Source of the DNA: Trematomus loennbergii
Lineage: Eukaryota; Chordata; Actinopteri; Perciformes; Nototheniidae
Assembly (NCBI GenBank): GCA_012861695.1
Contig: JAAOOA010000027.1
Coordinates: 16,281,789 to 16,345,788 of the forward strand
Direction of reading: 5' to 3'
Length of the DNA: 64,000 nucleotides
The position numbers and the translations under genes are program-made. Shown piece after piece: positions 33,630 to 63,827 of the stretch. Below the pieces are notes generated by a model, which ran no database searches, was not told the origin of the DNA, and saw only the letters and a list, made by a program, of their open reading frames with translations. Positions within the stretch are counted from its first letter, which is position 1. Every line of letters starts with the position of its first letter.

Positions 33630-36570
33630 AACTCAGAACAAGGATACATATATTAAAAAATAAACATTGCTATTGTTCTTATGTGACGTGATTGCTTAAT
33701 TGCTTTGTGGCTACACATTGTGTTTTATCGTTGTTATCACGAATGCAAACATATTTTTTTCCATTTCGCAGCCAGCTTGTTTTTGCTCTGTTCCTGCCCT
33801 CATTCTCATTCAGTGCCAAACAGCAGAGCAGGAGAGCTACAGTAGCAGGGTGTTGGGTGGATGAATGACCTCCACCCTTTTTTGCTGCTGCCTCTTGGCT
33901 CTTGTACAACTTGCAGCTACTCCCACAGCTAAGTATGTTTGATGCAAGTCTCCTGTGTATGTTGTTGTCCGAACAAATAAGAGCCAGTGGGAAGGAGTTG
34001 AAGGAGGAGACAGAAAGGAAGCAGACGGATGTGGAGGAGGCAATGAACATGGAGGAGGAGGAGGAGGAGGAATGACCTCTAATAGGCTCTCCTTTTTGTG
34101 TGCACTCCTGAGTGGTGTGAAATGTACTGAACACCACTGAGATACATTTGAAAGAATTTATCCCAGCATGGGAACTGTTGCCTCCTCATTTACAGGATGG
34201 CTTTTTAAGTACATTCCTCCAAATTCCAAGTTTTATATAGAGATCGCCAAACATTTACAAGATAGGATGGCTGGGAGCGATTTGGTTGCATCCCCTAACC
34301 AGTCACAGCCACCCATGATCTCATGAGAGGATGTTTTTTTGGTGCTGCAAATTTAGATCTGGCACAGTTAGAGTAGCCCCTGGGCGTGCGACCCTCACCC
34401 CCACTTTATCCCTCTCTCTTTCTCCGTGATTCCCTCTCTTTTGTTTCCTGTCCTCCTCTCTTGTGCTCTGTGTTCCCATAGTCACCATCTCTGCCTGCTG
34501 CCTCCTATCGCTTGTCTGGCGAGATCAAGCTAATTAAAATGCCTGCCAACATTTCTTGCTGCCTTCTCCCACCTCCATGATCCCTACACCCTGGTGGAAA
34601 TAAAAATCTCCCCCCAACCTCCTGCGCTAATGACCAGAGCCTTTGATACGCAGCTCTTCTCTTTTCTAGACGTATTGGGTGTGGCGACCTGACTCTTCCA
34701 GAGTTCAGCCTCGCTGGGTCGAAGCTCTCGGTCCAGGGCCATCTCCTCTCTGCCTGGTCCCCAATTCTGCTGCTCTGATTCTCAGCTCTAATCGTGACCT
34801 TCTCGGGTCAAAGGTCACCCACCCAGGCCTGGTCACAGGTGATTGAGCAATGGTGAGGCTGATGGGATTGAAAGGTTAGGGATGAGAGGGGGTGTCGGGC
34901 CGAGGTCAGGGGGAGACGGAGAGTCAGAAATTGGGTCAGGAGATCATCACAAGGTCCGGCTCAGGTAGTGACGACACAGTAACCTGGTGGTCAGTTCTGG
35001 TTTTACTTTACCAGTCAAAAAAATGTGAGGCAGAAACAGAAAAACAGGATGTCTTATTCTACACATTGTTCTTTCTTGTTAAAACGTGGCGCTGAACAAC
35101 AACAACAACTGAATCATCAACAGTTTGATCGGAGTTTCAGTAGTCTATCTAGTTTATTCGTAGTCTTTGGCCCAGCTGGTGGGTTTATTGTAGCCTACAC
35201 TTTTCTTCACATATGCAACACCTGTAGGCAGACTTTGATGAGTACAATTGACACACTTCCCTTTTAATTTGTTCACCATCTTTTAGATTAACAGTCATGA
35301 ACTAACATAATGATTGTTCCACTTCCTGCCGCTGTTTTAGGGACAGGTTCTCTGTCGTTGGTCTGAGGTCGGACACGGCCGACTGCCTCAGATTAAAGAG
35401 AGGAGAAAGAGGGGGATAGCATCTGTTTGTTTTTGCTTTTCTTTCCCAAGCTTGTTATCGTTCCTCATTTCCTGCTGGACGACAAGTAAATAATTCACAT
35501 GTATACATGTACCAACACTGAGACTAGGCCTCCCTGACTCGCCTCGATTTTTGGCCTCAGTTTCAAAGCTATTCCCAGCAAACGGAGCCTTGGCGACTCG
35601 CCTCCAAACGACGTGTAGAACAAATAAACAAAAGACTGAAATGTTCTCCAAATATTCTACATGCTCAAGAGGGAAAGAATGGGTCAGCAGCATTTTCCAT
35701 CTGAGATATTCCATCATGCACATGACTCTGCAGTTTCTGCCTACGTTGATCTCGACCCAGCACAATCCATCTCTTCACTTCGACTTCACTCCCCGGGGAG
35801 GCAGCTTGGCAATCGTCTCAATTGTTTCTTTTTTTCAGTTCCTCCTACTCTCTGAGGAATCGTTAGGGCTTTGAGTGCAGATCATAAAAATAGTCGAACT
35901 CTTTTCTAATCAAATTAGGAAGATGGAGGAATGCAGTAAGGGAAAGGTCCCTGTTGAACTGTTAAGGAAATCGTCTCAGATAATGTTTAGCTTTGAGACA
36001 TTTAATGGCTGATTTGCTCCAGGTTCTAAATAAATTGTCAGTTTTTTAGAAGGTCAATGCTCCAATTTGGTTTGGGTGTATAGACATTCTTAAAATACCT
36101 TGATAAAACGTGGCATATTCCCAAGTAATGAACAAGTTGTCGGGGTCTGTTAGATGTGAGTGCTTCACTAAGTCTTCTCTCACATCTCAGAACATTCACC
36201 TCATCCCCAAAGAGACAGCCATTCACTGCAGGTGTGCAAAAGTCACAAGGCAAAGGCTGTCAAGTGCCTTCTGATTTCCAGGCCACCCCAGACCCACACC
36301 CCTCCTCAAGGACCCCCAAATCCCTTCGATGTCCCAGCTGTACCCTGAGCAATGCCCCCGGGCTGAGGCAGTGGGCTGGGGAGCAGAGTCCACAGGGGTG
36401 ACCTGGCTCTCCTTAAACCCTGCAGGAATGTGTGGATTTGAGTGAGCGCAGTAACCAGAGAGCACTCTCTCCTATCTTTAAGCCCATAATGGAGCCACTT
36501 CCTGTTGATAATCAGTTTGTTGTGATCCCTCTGCCTTGGGATTTTGACACTTCATCTTGAGTCCTAAGAG

Positions 36571-36650
36571 AGGAGGAGGTGGAGGTGGAGGAGGAGGAGG
36601 AGGAGGAGGAGGAGAGGAGGAGGAGGAGGAGGAGGAGGAGGAGGAGAGGT
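36571..36650 (+). repeat. (GGA)n purine tract
   Basis: About 80 bases of G and A almost without pyrimidine, mainly GGA trinucleotides. A smaller GGA run is at 34054-34071. Confidence 0.95.
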
Positions 36651-37590
36651 GTTATTATGGTTCTGGTCTGTGTACCATAATGACAGTATGGGCTGGCATC
36701 AAAGACTTGGGGACCAAAAAGGTTATTTTTCCAATTTAGGTCCTAGAGCTTACAGACACCGCTGTGTATGCACATACTGAATGCACACACACGTTCATGC
36801 ATGCAAACATTGCCCAATTTCTCATTCTTTGAATCAGATTGCATGAAATCAAACAAGTATGTGGCTATCTGGGCCTCTTTTAGGGCCAGCAGCCTGCGAT
36901 GTTCAATTCTGGCAGGGACTTTTTCTTGTTACTTGCTTCTCTTAAAAAAATGATGGGGTTTTTTCTAACTAAGCTAATATTTTCTTCAAATGTTTCTTTA
37001 ATCTCTTTCCCCCTTGCTGAAAAACATCCATATACTGAACAATAAAAGAGCACAAATAATGTTGTATTTTTTTTTTTTAAGCATCTGTAGTGTTTCTTTC
37101 AGAGGAGCTACCTGCAGAGGGCTCACCAGCGTTAATCGTTACCTTCGTGCAAAATAGCATCACGGTTCTGCCAATAAACAATGTGAGGCTTCTCTCCTGG
37201 AGGTTAAATGCTTTGCTCAGTTAAGAGTGGTTGCTATAGGAATGGCACTGTTTTGAGGAAAATGTAAAACACAATTCAGAGCCCTGCTCCATGTCGCAGC
37301 ACACCTCAAGCCGCATTGGGCCCTGGGGCTGATACCGCATGTAAACCGCTGAATTACCAGGTGCACCAAAGTGGATTCTCTAACTGGTCGTAATCACCCT
37401 TTAATCCAGGGGTTTTCTTTGAGTGGTCTCTTTCCTTCAAGCCCTTGCAACCCTTCCTTGTCTCCTTACTCCCTTTCTCCTCCTCCTTCCAATCCAAGCA
37501 TTTCGTCTTTCATCTCTGTCATGGATATCTAAAGTCACTCAAGTCAAGAAGAAAAATCTCCCCATAATCCCCCTGATACAGAACCCTGCC

Positions 37591-37606
37591 CCCCCCCCCC
37601 CCCCCC
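37591..37606 (+). repeat. poly-C run
   Basis: A run of about 16 C. Similar homopolymers occur at 56646-56656 (G), 57241-57252 (C), 57871-57883 (C) and 63478-63491 (G). Confidence 0.9.
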
Positions 37607-40600
37607 ACCCCATGCCTAATCACCACCAGCATCTCAAGGCCGCCACTAGTTCCCCCATCTCATGGTCCCTACACCGTGAGTGGGGCGGCCCAGGGCTAGT
37701 GAAAGACAAGTGGAGAAGGAAGGGTAAATAACGAAGTGAAAGCCCCATCTGACATGCCAATTGGTGTAATTATGGGCTTATAGGCTCTTAATACATTTCT
37801 GAGGACAGCTTTGTGTGCCCCCTCTGAGAGCTGAGCTTGTCTGTCATGTCATAAAGGCAACTTGTCATTGGACCCATGAGTGATCCATTTTGCTTATGAT
37901 GTTTGATAATTAGTTTTCATATAAGGCTCTAAGATGGACCCCAATCTTCTGCTTCACTCTTGATATTAGTTTCTCGTTATTTGTTTTTTTGCTGCTAGTC
38001 AAAGCCATTTCTTTCCGCTTACCATTGATGATTAATCCTATAAACTCTCAAATGTTTTATGAGTCGGTCTCTGTATATGTTTAGTTCTTTAATGTCCTTA
38101 TTTCATGGCCAGATTCACGTAAGGCAATTCCAGTAAGCTCTTTTCCCATTGGCACCAACAGAAAGCGTACATTTGTGCCGCTATAATGTCTGGGCTCTAC
38201 ACATGGACCTTGAATTTTCCTCCTTCCCTAGGGGCCGCAGTGAGACAGGGCAGCTCTGTCTCCCCCTGTCCTTTCCATGTCGTCCTGTTTCGACTTTGAT
38301 GTCCCCCTGCCAAGAGTCTGATTTGTGGGTTGGCCGTGTCCTCCCCTCCTAGCCTCCGAATCCACAGAACATGGGGACGCAGTGGGAGTTCCCAATGTTT
38401 GAGGAGTTGGAGTAGAGAAAAGAAGGGGGAGGTTGGGTCAGACCACCACAGAGCTGGGGAGACCCCTGTCTTCCTCCTCGCCGGTTCCCACCGCTCCCAA
38501 CACGGCACACACATGTTGAAAAGGTCAGGTCTTGATAGACAACAGAGCACCGGCAATTACGCTGCTATTTCTCAGTGGCTGGAAGTCCCCCGGTTTTTTC
38601 TGTGAGTGTGTGTGTGTGTAGAAAGAGAGAGTGTTTTTTTTGTTCATAGAGAATAAAGAGGCAGTGTTTTAAGGGGAAACGGAGCTGGGACAGGGGGAAC
38701 TGCATGCAAGGACTTGTGCCCGTATTGCTTCATGTCTGTCTGTCTGTTCATTTGTGGAAATTGAAGAATGCGCATGAGAGAGTGCAGGTGTGTAGGTGTT
38801 GGTTCATAAGTTGGTCTGTGCTCTTTAGTTTCCCACATACAGTAAACAGTTTTTGTGTGAGTGTATGTGTAGGTCTGTTCTGACCTGAACTGCAAGTCTG
38901 ATTTTGTGTTTCTAAATGTGATTTCCTCTCAACATCTGGAGCTTTAGCTGGCTGTTTTCTATACTGACCGTACTGGCTGCGGTCAGGAGTCCATCTCTGA
39001 CCTAAATGACGGGGTCAGACTTTGGAGACTGCAGGAACTGGATGCTGAGGTTGCATAAACACACACATACAAACACACTCTGATTTCTTCCAGCGTGTTC
39101 CCAGTATTTTCTCTCTTTGGTGTCATTTCTCCTTCACACCGAACACCTATTTCTAGCTCTCTAAGGATGGCTTTCATGGAGGAGTGCAGAGTGAAAAAGT
39201 CAAGGCAGAGTTATGACAAGAGCAGACCGCAGTTTGACAGATCTGGAGATCACACGGAGAGGATGCCGCGGTCCCTTAACAACTGAAGTGTGCTGTTGTA
39301 ATGTATAATGTGTTGCAGCTGGAAGTTTGCCTTGCATGCCTTGTACCACCAGCTTTGTGCATTTATGTGTGCCTGGGGCGTTCATTTTGATCCCAGAGGT
39401 GGACTCGACTACGCAGTTGTGACTAATGAAAGAGCAATTTGGGCATTGTGCCCCTGGAATGCCTGCACACCTATAGTGCCTGAAATAAAAAGGGGTCCAG
39501 AGGGGTGCTGGGAGGCCCCACAGAGCACTTCATTCAGGTTGCTATGCATGTTAGAGAGATGAAGGCCTGTAAATGGCTGCAGTAATCGTCTCTATAAAAG
39601 AGCAGCTGCGTCCAGTTGTAAGTACGGCTGCTGTATTTGGCCTCCCTCCCTGCTTAATATTCAGGTGAACAAGCAGCAAGGGCAAGTCTTTCTCAGCGTT
39701 AATGTGTCTATGAGCGGGTGCTTGTTTATGTGTGGAGGTTGCCCTGGATATGCACTCTGCTCTGGATCATTTCCAGGTCCAATCTATATCACTACTAGCC
39801 TCTGGAATGCACCTTTGCTCCTGGGAAATTTCAACTGAATTACCTACCCATGTGTGTTTTTGTGAGTGAGCGTACGTGAGTAACCCAACCATAAATGTTA
39901 CCCCTGTTTCTAATGGGCCTATTACAAGGCACAAGCTCGTGTCAAATAACACAGTTCCTCACTTAAAACATCAGCACACAACCCACTAATGGAATCAACT
40001 TTGTCATCATAGACACTGATGAGCTAGTTAGGGCTTTAGTTAGCGGGGCCTAATTCTACCCTGAGGAGGAGGGAGGAGATCACTCTGAAGTCGGCAAAGG
40101 ACTTGCTCCTTGTGTCCGTGACTCATGCATGCTCATGATATGACTGGGTGGTGCTGGGGAAGACACCAGGTTAGACCTGTGTTTGTTTCTCTGTTGCAAG
40201 GCAATCCAATCCATTTTTGACATTATGAGGTGTCATAGAACGGGATGCCCAGTGGAAACTATGTAATGGCTGTCATTGTAAAAAGAAAATATAACAGTTG
40301 TAAGTATCGTAACCTTTGTGAGTATGAAGCTATCAGTATGGTGAGTTTCTATTGTCAGCACTGCTATCTATTTTTATGGTTCCCCAGTTCACTGAAGTTT
40401 GAGATTCTTTGCTTTCGTTGCAGGGTCAGAGTTCAGCAACACTGGGATTAAGTTGAGATTGAGTTGTTGATGATATTATATGTGGTTTATTACACTTATT
40501 GTACAGTGATACCAAATTGTTTAGCTTTGATCCAATAGGTGGCAGGACTATCTAGGAAGAATATCAAAGAAAAAAGCACATTTTCAGGCCCATTCAGGTA

Positions 40601-42793
40601 AAGCAAGACGAAGGGTATATTCAAGGGCAATATAGAACAAGCATTTCTATTTTTTTATTGTATTATATTTATTTCATATATTATTTTTCCCTGGACAGTG
40701 TTTGTTGCATTGTACTATGTGGTCAATAAGCCAAACCAAACCAAATGATAAAGTGATATGGATGCGAGTATGCGAAAAATCTATACATGTACTTTATATA
40801 ATATGGGACAAATTATCATGCTTAACATCTTTCCAACATCATAACTAAAAAGTAATCTGTATAAAGACCATGAAGCTGATCTGAAACTTAAAATGTGTTT
40901 AGTAAAATAAAACTGTCCCAGCATAAAGATATTTTTGCTCACAAGGTCAAGACACCTCAAATGACCACTACCTTCCTATCATGGAAATACATGATAAGAA
41001 CAGACGGACTAAGAGGCCCACTCAAATTCCCCAAAGACAACTCAACTCATATCCATTCTTAAAAATTCTCCCCTTTTTCCTATGCTTCTCTCATTGGGAA
41101 CTATGTGCGGCCTTAGGGGGAAATGGGAGTCATCGCCTCACTCGGAGAAGTCCTCTCCGCAGAATCTTTTATGGCTGGATTTACTGTGCACCAGCATCTA
41201 TAAACCTATTTAACGGGGTTAATGTTGTTAGGTACACAGACCTCAGTTGCCAGTAAACATTTTGCTAATAGCTTATGCAGAAATGCAGGAGGGAGAGAGA
41301 GAGAGAGAGAATGATTTTAAAGTCTTGTTTTTTTTCTTCTTCTTCCCCCTAAAATGTCAGTCCAATGATTATTATCCCCTTTGCGTAGTTCAGTTTTCTC
41401 TTGCTTGTTTTCCCCAATCTAACATTCTCACCCTCTTACAGTATATTATTCGCATGATGACTCTCATGTGTTTCAAGCTCAAGTTTAAGATGATTTTCTT
41501 CTGAATAATCTGTTTGAAAGGACCAGTTATAAGCATTATCACCAAATACACAATGAAATGAAAGAAAGGGAAAGACGCAGCATCATCCTCCCTTGCTAGT
41601 TTTTCCCTCTTACTCATCTCTTACGTAAAAAGGAAATCACTCTCTCCCACTGTGGCCTGCTCTCTCATCTCTTCTTCTGACCCCCAGTTTCCCACCATGA
41701 TGCAAAGTGCACACCTACAAGACGCATGATTCGTTTATTCAGACAATAGGGATGCTCATCCAGGCAAGGGGGCTGACCTGTGATGTAACCACACTGTGGG
41801 ACGTGATGCATCTGCCTGTCAGTGGTGTGTGTGAGTCATTTTGCCGTAGCATCATATACCTTAATGCACACAGTTACTCATACAGGGGAGGAATGAGCGA
41901 TTAGTGCAGGAAAGTTAAAGATAGGAACAATGTTTAACATAAAGGGCTTTAGTAGGGACATTTGTTATTCAAATATACCATCCTAAAATGAACTTCACAG
42001 GCGCATTAAAATAGTTACATTAATTACTCAACCAGCTGGTGGTGTGTTTTCTGCATGCAGCGTTTCCATCCCGAGCGGCCTCAGGCGGGCCTCGTGCTAT
42101 GTGATCCAGTTAATTGGACAAGGTGCAGGGCAGACCACCTGGTCCCTGACCTGGCTCCCTGCTGATTGTCACCTCTTGCTGATAATGTGCGTGCGCGCTG
42201 TCTCTGTCTGAGTCTCTGCTCCTGTTGGTATGTCTCGTTTATCAGGCCCTCAGGCTCCCCTCCCAGACCTCCCAGCACAGCACAGCCTCCAGCTTCCTCA
42301 CAACAAGTTAAGACCAGAGTGTTGTTAACCTGCTGTTAACTAGTCATTTCCTGTGTCCCAAAATCATGCCCACACACATGGCCTTTAAATGGTTATCATC
42401 CATGTCATAATCCATTCAGTTTCAGACGTGTATACATATTTATTTGTACTTGTAAGTATCTAAATGTTCCGACATGATACATAAATGGGTTATTCTGCCT
42501 TAAGGCACAAAGAGAGCTTGAGTTACTATCTAATCATGAGTCATCCCATCATCACTTCCATGATAAAGATCATCATTATTTTTTCCAAATGTGATTACTT
42601 CCTGAAAATAACCATGATTTACACAAATGTATTAGCTGCATTTTTTATTCAATCAGAGCTCATTGTTAGCAACAACTATGAGAACAGTGACACATCCTCA
42701 TCCTCACTTTTTTGTCTCATTTTGCCCATAATCATTGGCCACTTTTGCATCCTCTCCAAAAAGTGGTAATCAATATATTTAACTTGCAAAAGG

Positions 42794-42808
42794 ACACACA
42801 CACACACA

Positions 42809-42900
<92 letters not shown>
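42794..42900 (+). repeat. (AC)n microsatellite upstream of pdgfa
   Basis: About 107 bp of AC with one phase break at 42815. It ends about 140 bp upstream of the putative pdgfa promoter. Confidence 0.97.
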
Positions 42901-42902
<2 letters not shown>

Positions 42903-43030
42903 GCTGAGGGGGGATGGGGACATGCTCTCGAGTCTTAAGTCATCCACCCAGCCAACCAGCTCCCCTCGCTGAATAGACGCAGGATCGCAGAAACGCGAGG
43001 GGAGGCGCAACGGGCACGGAGCTGCTGGCT

Positions 43031-43624
43031 CTCTATATCCAGCGGCTCAGAGGCGCTCTGTCTCCATTCACTTCAGAGTCCCACACACTCAAGGACCTGT
43101 GCAGACTGCTGCAAGACACGCTCTGAATAGCAGCACTACCCGGACAACTTCTCCTTGTGGTTTTCTAAGAGGATCTGCTCGTTTGGATTTATTCTTCTAG
43201 GACTATTAAACGCTATTTTAGAAACAGTCGTTGGTTTAATTATAACAGCTGCGCGTCTTTTTTGATATTTCAGTGAATCGGACTTAAGTTTTAAACCTGT
43301 TTTGTAGATGGTGAAGGACAAGTGCAATGCGCTTCAGACTTGTCTCTTGGGATTGTCCCACTTTCGCCTAAGGAGCTATGTCGATCTGCCGCACTGATCT
43401 TGTTCAAGAGGACGCAGTCCAATGTGAATAACAAGAGTCAACTTCCAGCCTCTTCAGATTTTCACAGCTTCAAGCAAGTGCAGCACGGAGTCTGACTGAG
43501 CCGCTGACACCCTGATTTCTGCCCCCGAGGGGATGGTTGTGGATCCTGTGGGGCCAGAGCGATTCTGCGGCTCCTACAGAACAGCACATTTTCTTGTTCG
43601 TGGTTAGATCTAAATTACAGGGAG
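43031..43624 (+). promoter_or_regulatory. pdgfa: pdgfa core promoter and 5' leader with five upstream AUGs
   Basis: A TATA-like ctatatcc at 43033-43040 sits in a locally GC-richer stretch (42960-43080). A start near 43060 would give a leader of about 560 nt. The leader contains uORFs 43308-43397 (29 aa), 43327-43371 (14 aa), 43378-43431 (17 aa), a minimal ATG-TGA at 43422-43427, and 43533-43607 (24 aa). None overlaps the main start. The transcription start is inferred, not seen. Confidence 0.5.
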
Positions 43625-60645
<17,021 letters not shown>

Positions 60646-61455
60646 GACCAATCAGAACAAGGGACTTCAGCGTGGGAGGGACCTAAATAGTGGATGCCAC
60701 CAACAGGACACCTGCTCTGTCCTTTTCCCCATTGCCATGCAACCTTTGTTTTAAAAAAACAAAAAAAATTCTGCTAAGACAACAGACTGAAAAAAAGACA
60801 ACAGACACAAATAAACCATACCAAAGGTGCTTTGTTAAAAACAGTAACCAGTGATGATGACTTCCTCTGTGGTACGCCACCTAACCGACAACTGAACCCT
60901 GCCGCTGATTAAGAGAGAAAGATGCTGTAGCCCGGGCAAGGCAGGAAGAGGCCGAAGGGAGATGATGAAAGGGATTTGTGTTGAACATTTGAGACTTTCT
61001 TTGAAGAAGACACACAACAGAAATGGCTATGAAACTGTTGGATCAAGCTTTCGTGGGAATCTGGTGCACAGACTCCAAAACAGCGGTGGATGACCTCCAG
61101 CTGGGCAACATTAAAGTGCCCTGCCCCGTTTAAATGACTTTTTTCATACATCGTAAGAAAAAAAGAGAGATATAGGAACAAAAAACATTGGAAAGAGAGA
61201 AAGAGAGAGACACATGGAGGTGTTTGCTTTTCAAAAGACTCTATGGATTATCAAACATTTTTTAGTATTTGGATGTTTGCTCTGATTTAAGAGGAGATCT
61301 TCTCCGAGACCCTTGTGATCTGTGACTTTGCCCACTCTGCTATGTACAGTTAAATTTGAAAAGGACGATGCGCCGCTACTTACAAACTATTTATATGTGT
61401 GGCCGTTTGCCTTCTATCTCTTCCAGTACAAAAATAAATAACAAAAAATATGTTT
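60646..61455 (+). other. pdgfa: pdgfa 3' UTR
   Basis: Runs from the short-isoform stop to just past AATAAA at 61433-61438. Further AATAAA motifs at 62692-62697 and 62737-62742 could give longer 3' ends. The extent is inferred. Confidence 0.6.
61433..61438 (+). promoter_or_regulatory. pdgfa: candidate poly(A) signal of pdgfa
   Basis: AATAAA about 0.8 kb after the short-isoform stop. Confidence 0.55.
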
Positions 61456-62993
61456 AAATGATTTTGAAGACATGCAAGAATTCAGGTTTTTGTAACCATC
61501 AGTTTCACAATCTCAACGTCATTTGTTTTTTTAGTCAATGTCATTGTTGTCATCCATGTTTCTTATTATATTACAGTATATCTGAATGATGTTAAGTCTT
61601 GTAAATGGTTTGGATATATGTATGAAAGGAGGAGATGTGAGAGTCAGTACAGGAAGATGCTTTATTTTGTTATGAAATACATTAAGCTTACTTATATCCG
61701 AGCAGGAATTATGCTTATTTCTTTTGTTGTGGTTGAATGCCTGTATTTAATCCATTGGAAGAGATGCAAAAATGTGGGCAGGGGGGTAAGATAGAAGTGG
61801 GTCTGCCAGTGTTTGTTGCATCAGAGGCGTGAAGACACAAACATGGCAATATGTTACAAGTGGCATTTCACAAAAGCTTTCATACAGCACATTTAACTGG
61901 AGCAATTATTGTGCACCTGAATCATATCCTAACCAATAATGAGTTAGGATAGACATATTTGTTCTCTTACACAAGCCTTAATTTAATCCATTACACTCTG
62001 AACACTGATAAGAAAGATTCCTGCCCGCTCTGCTTAGCAACCACACATGTTTTCACGCAATGAGCAAAGTCCACCTTAAAGAGTGAATGAGCAAGCAAAG
62101 CAAATCGACAAGCGCATGAATGGGTTCCTTGTTTGGTTAGGCCTTACTCCTCTGTTGACAGGAGAACAAATCTCAGATCGTTACACCCTGTGAAGGTACT
62201 CACACATTATACCGCCACATACCATGGGGACAGATGATGATGAGTGCTCTGAAGCAGCCTGAAAACAGTACAGTGCTGACCTGAACCCGTGCCCCGATGG
62301 AACAAACAATAACTTCCCTAACAGTTCCCTGTAACGGGGACAAATATGTAACCAGGCCAACACAGTACAACAACAACAACTGTCAGACAGTGTTCAAATG
62401 AGGAAATGAAAGGCGAGAGAGTGATTAGTGCAAGTCAAAAGATAAAGTTTAAAAGAAAAAGATGGCAGATTTCTCACACACACACACACACCACACACAC
62501 ACACACACACAGCTTAACTAGCTATCAGTTTATTGGTGCTATATTTATAAGGCTGATGTGTCATCACATTTACATTACTGTAAGATAGTGTTCTCAGTTA
62601 ACAAGGGACCACGCTTAAAGTTATTTGATTAAAGAAAATACCATTCCCCTATCTCTAAGCGTTCATTACTTTTTTTTTAGGACTTTCCTTGAATAAAGAC
62701 ATCAATAATCATAATTTATATATTTATGTTTTCAACAATAAATATATTTCTGGCTAAGGAATTGTTCACTGAATGTTGAGTCCCATAATTTGTATGTGTT
62801 GTATCTAAGGATGGTGAATACAGTTACATTTAGGCATACAATAAAATGTCATGCAGCACTAAACACACTTAGAGCACAACATTGGGTTTTGAAATAAGAA
62901 TGAAGTATGGGCATAATCTTAAACTGAACAGTACAGCATAAAAAAAACGACAAACTAAGCGACCCCCTGCATAAACAAATCCATACCTGTGTT

Positions 62994-63308
62994 TTTATTT
63001 GTGACACACTTTATAAAGGTTTTATCCAAATAACAGATCATATTCAGGAATGTAAAACGTATATAGATGATGTGAGTCAGAAAGAGTGTAATCCACATGT
63101 GTTGGCGCTGCAAGAGGCTCGACAGAAGCTGGATGTGAAGGTGGTTTATACAGGAAATGTGAGCTTTTCGCGGCTTGAAGACTGAGCAGGAGCTGGGCTT
63201 TACTCCACGATCCACTCGCAGCAGACGGTAGGTGCTGGGGGCTTTATTACTTTTCCCTGAGCAGCTCACCCTAATCCCAGGGCTAAGGGACATGAAAGTC
63301 TCCCTCCT
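62994..63308 (-). other. candidate 3' terminal exon of an unidentified minus-strand transcript
   Basis: On the minus strand, a pyrimidine-rich tract and acceptor (gtcttcag) end at 63309. AATAAA is read at 62999-62994. The frame that stays open (RRETFMSLSPGIRVSCSGKS onward) has no stop before the poly(A) signal, so a coding role is doubtful. I recognise no family. Confidence 0.2.
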
Positions 63309-63787
63309 CTGAAGACAGGCAAAACATGAAAGAGAGAAAGGATCAGAGAGACAGCAGCTCTGCAAGCCAGTGGAACAGGGGATCAAGTGAATCAAGTAAA
63401 GATAAAAGGAAAAGCAGAGGCCTGATTGATTTTATTGTTTTTTATCTGACATTCACAGCTTCATTCACAAGCATGGAGGGGGGGGGGGGGGATTGAAGAG
63501 TCAGTATAGTGTGTGCAGTGTATTGGTTAAAAGAGAGCAATATGTCACGGTGGGGAAAGAGGGTGGAGCACAGGAGAGAGGGAGAGAATGCCCCGAGGAG
63601 TGAGAGTGCAAGGGAAAGAGAGTGGGGGGGGAAGAAGAAAAGAGGGGATGAAGTGGACTCAGGATGTGGGTAATCGGCACCACAGCAAGAAGGGCCAGAC
63701 AGGGCAGCACTAAGTGGACATGCTTTCATAAACAATGCCAGAGGGGGATGAGGGGCAGACAAGGTGTGAAGAGGGCTGCTGAATAGG

Positions 63788-63789
<2 letters not shown>

Positions 63790-63824
<35 letters not shown>
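63790..63824 (+). repeat. (TG)n microsatellite
   Basis: About 17 TG units downstream of pdgfa. Smaller CA arrays lie at 57590-57627 and 62476-62511. Confidence 0.95.

Positions 63825-63827
<3 letters not shown>

Larger units (their letters stand above)
31376..42990. other. intergenic region between prkar1b and pdgfa
   Basis: No supportable gene on either strand: open frames are short, low-complexity and lack family motifs. It holds the MITE at 33129, GGA tracts, a poly-C run and CA/TG repeats. Distal enhancers of pdgfa may lie here, but that cannot be read from one sequence. Confidence 0.7.

Noticed and set aside
33679..34137. 152-aa minus-strand frame
   Set aside because: It has serine runs from a GGA tract and no splice-site, start-context or family support.
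37423..37731. 102-aa + strand frame with a hydrophobic start
   Set aside because: It passes through a poly-C run and has no recognisable domain or splice context.
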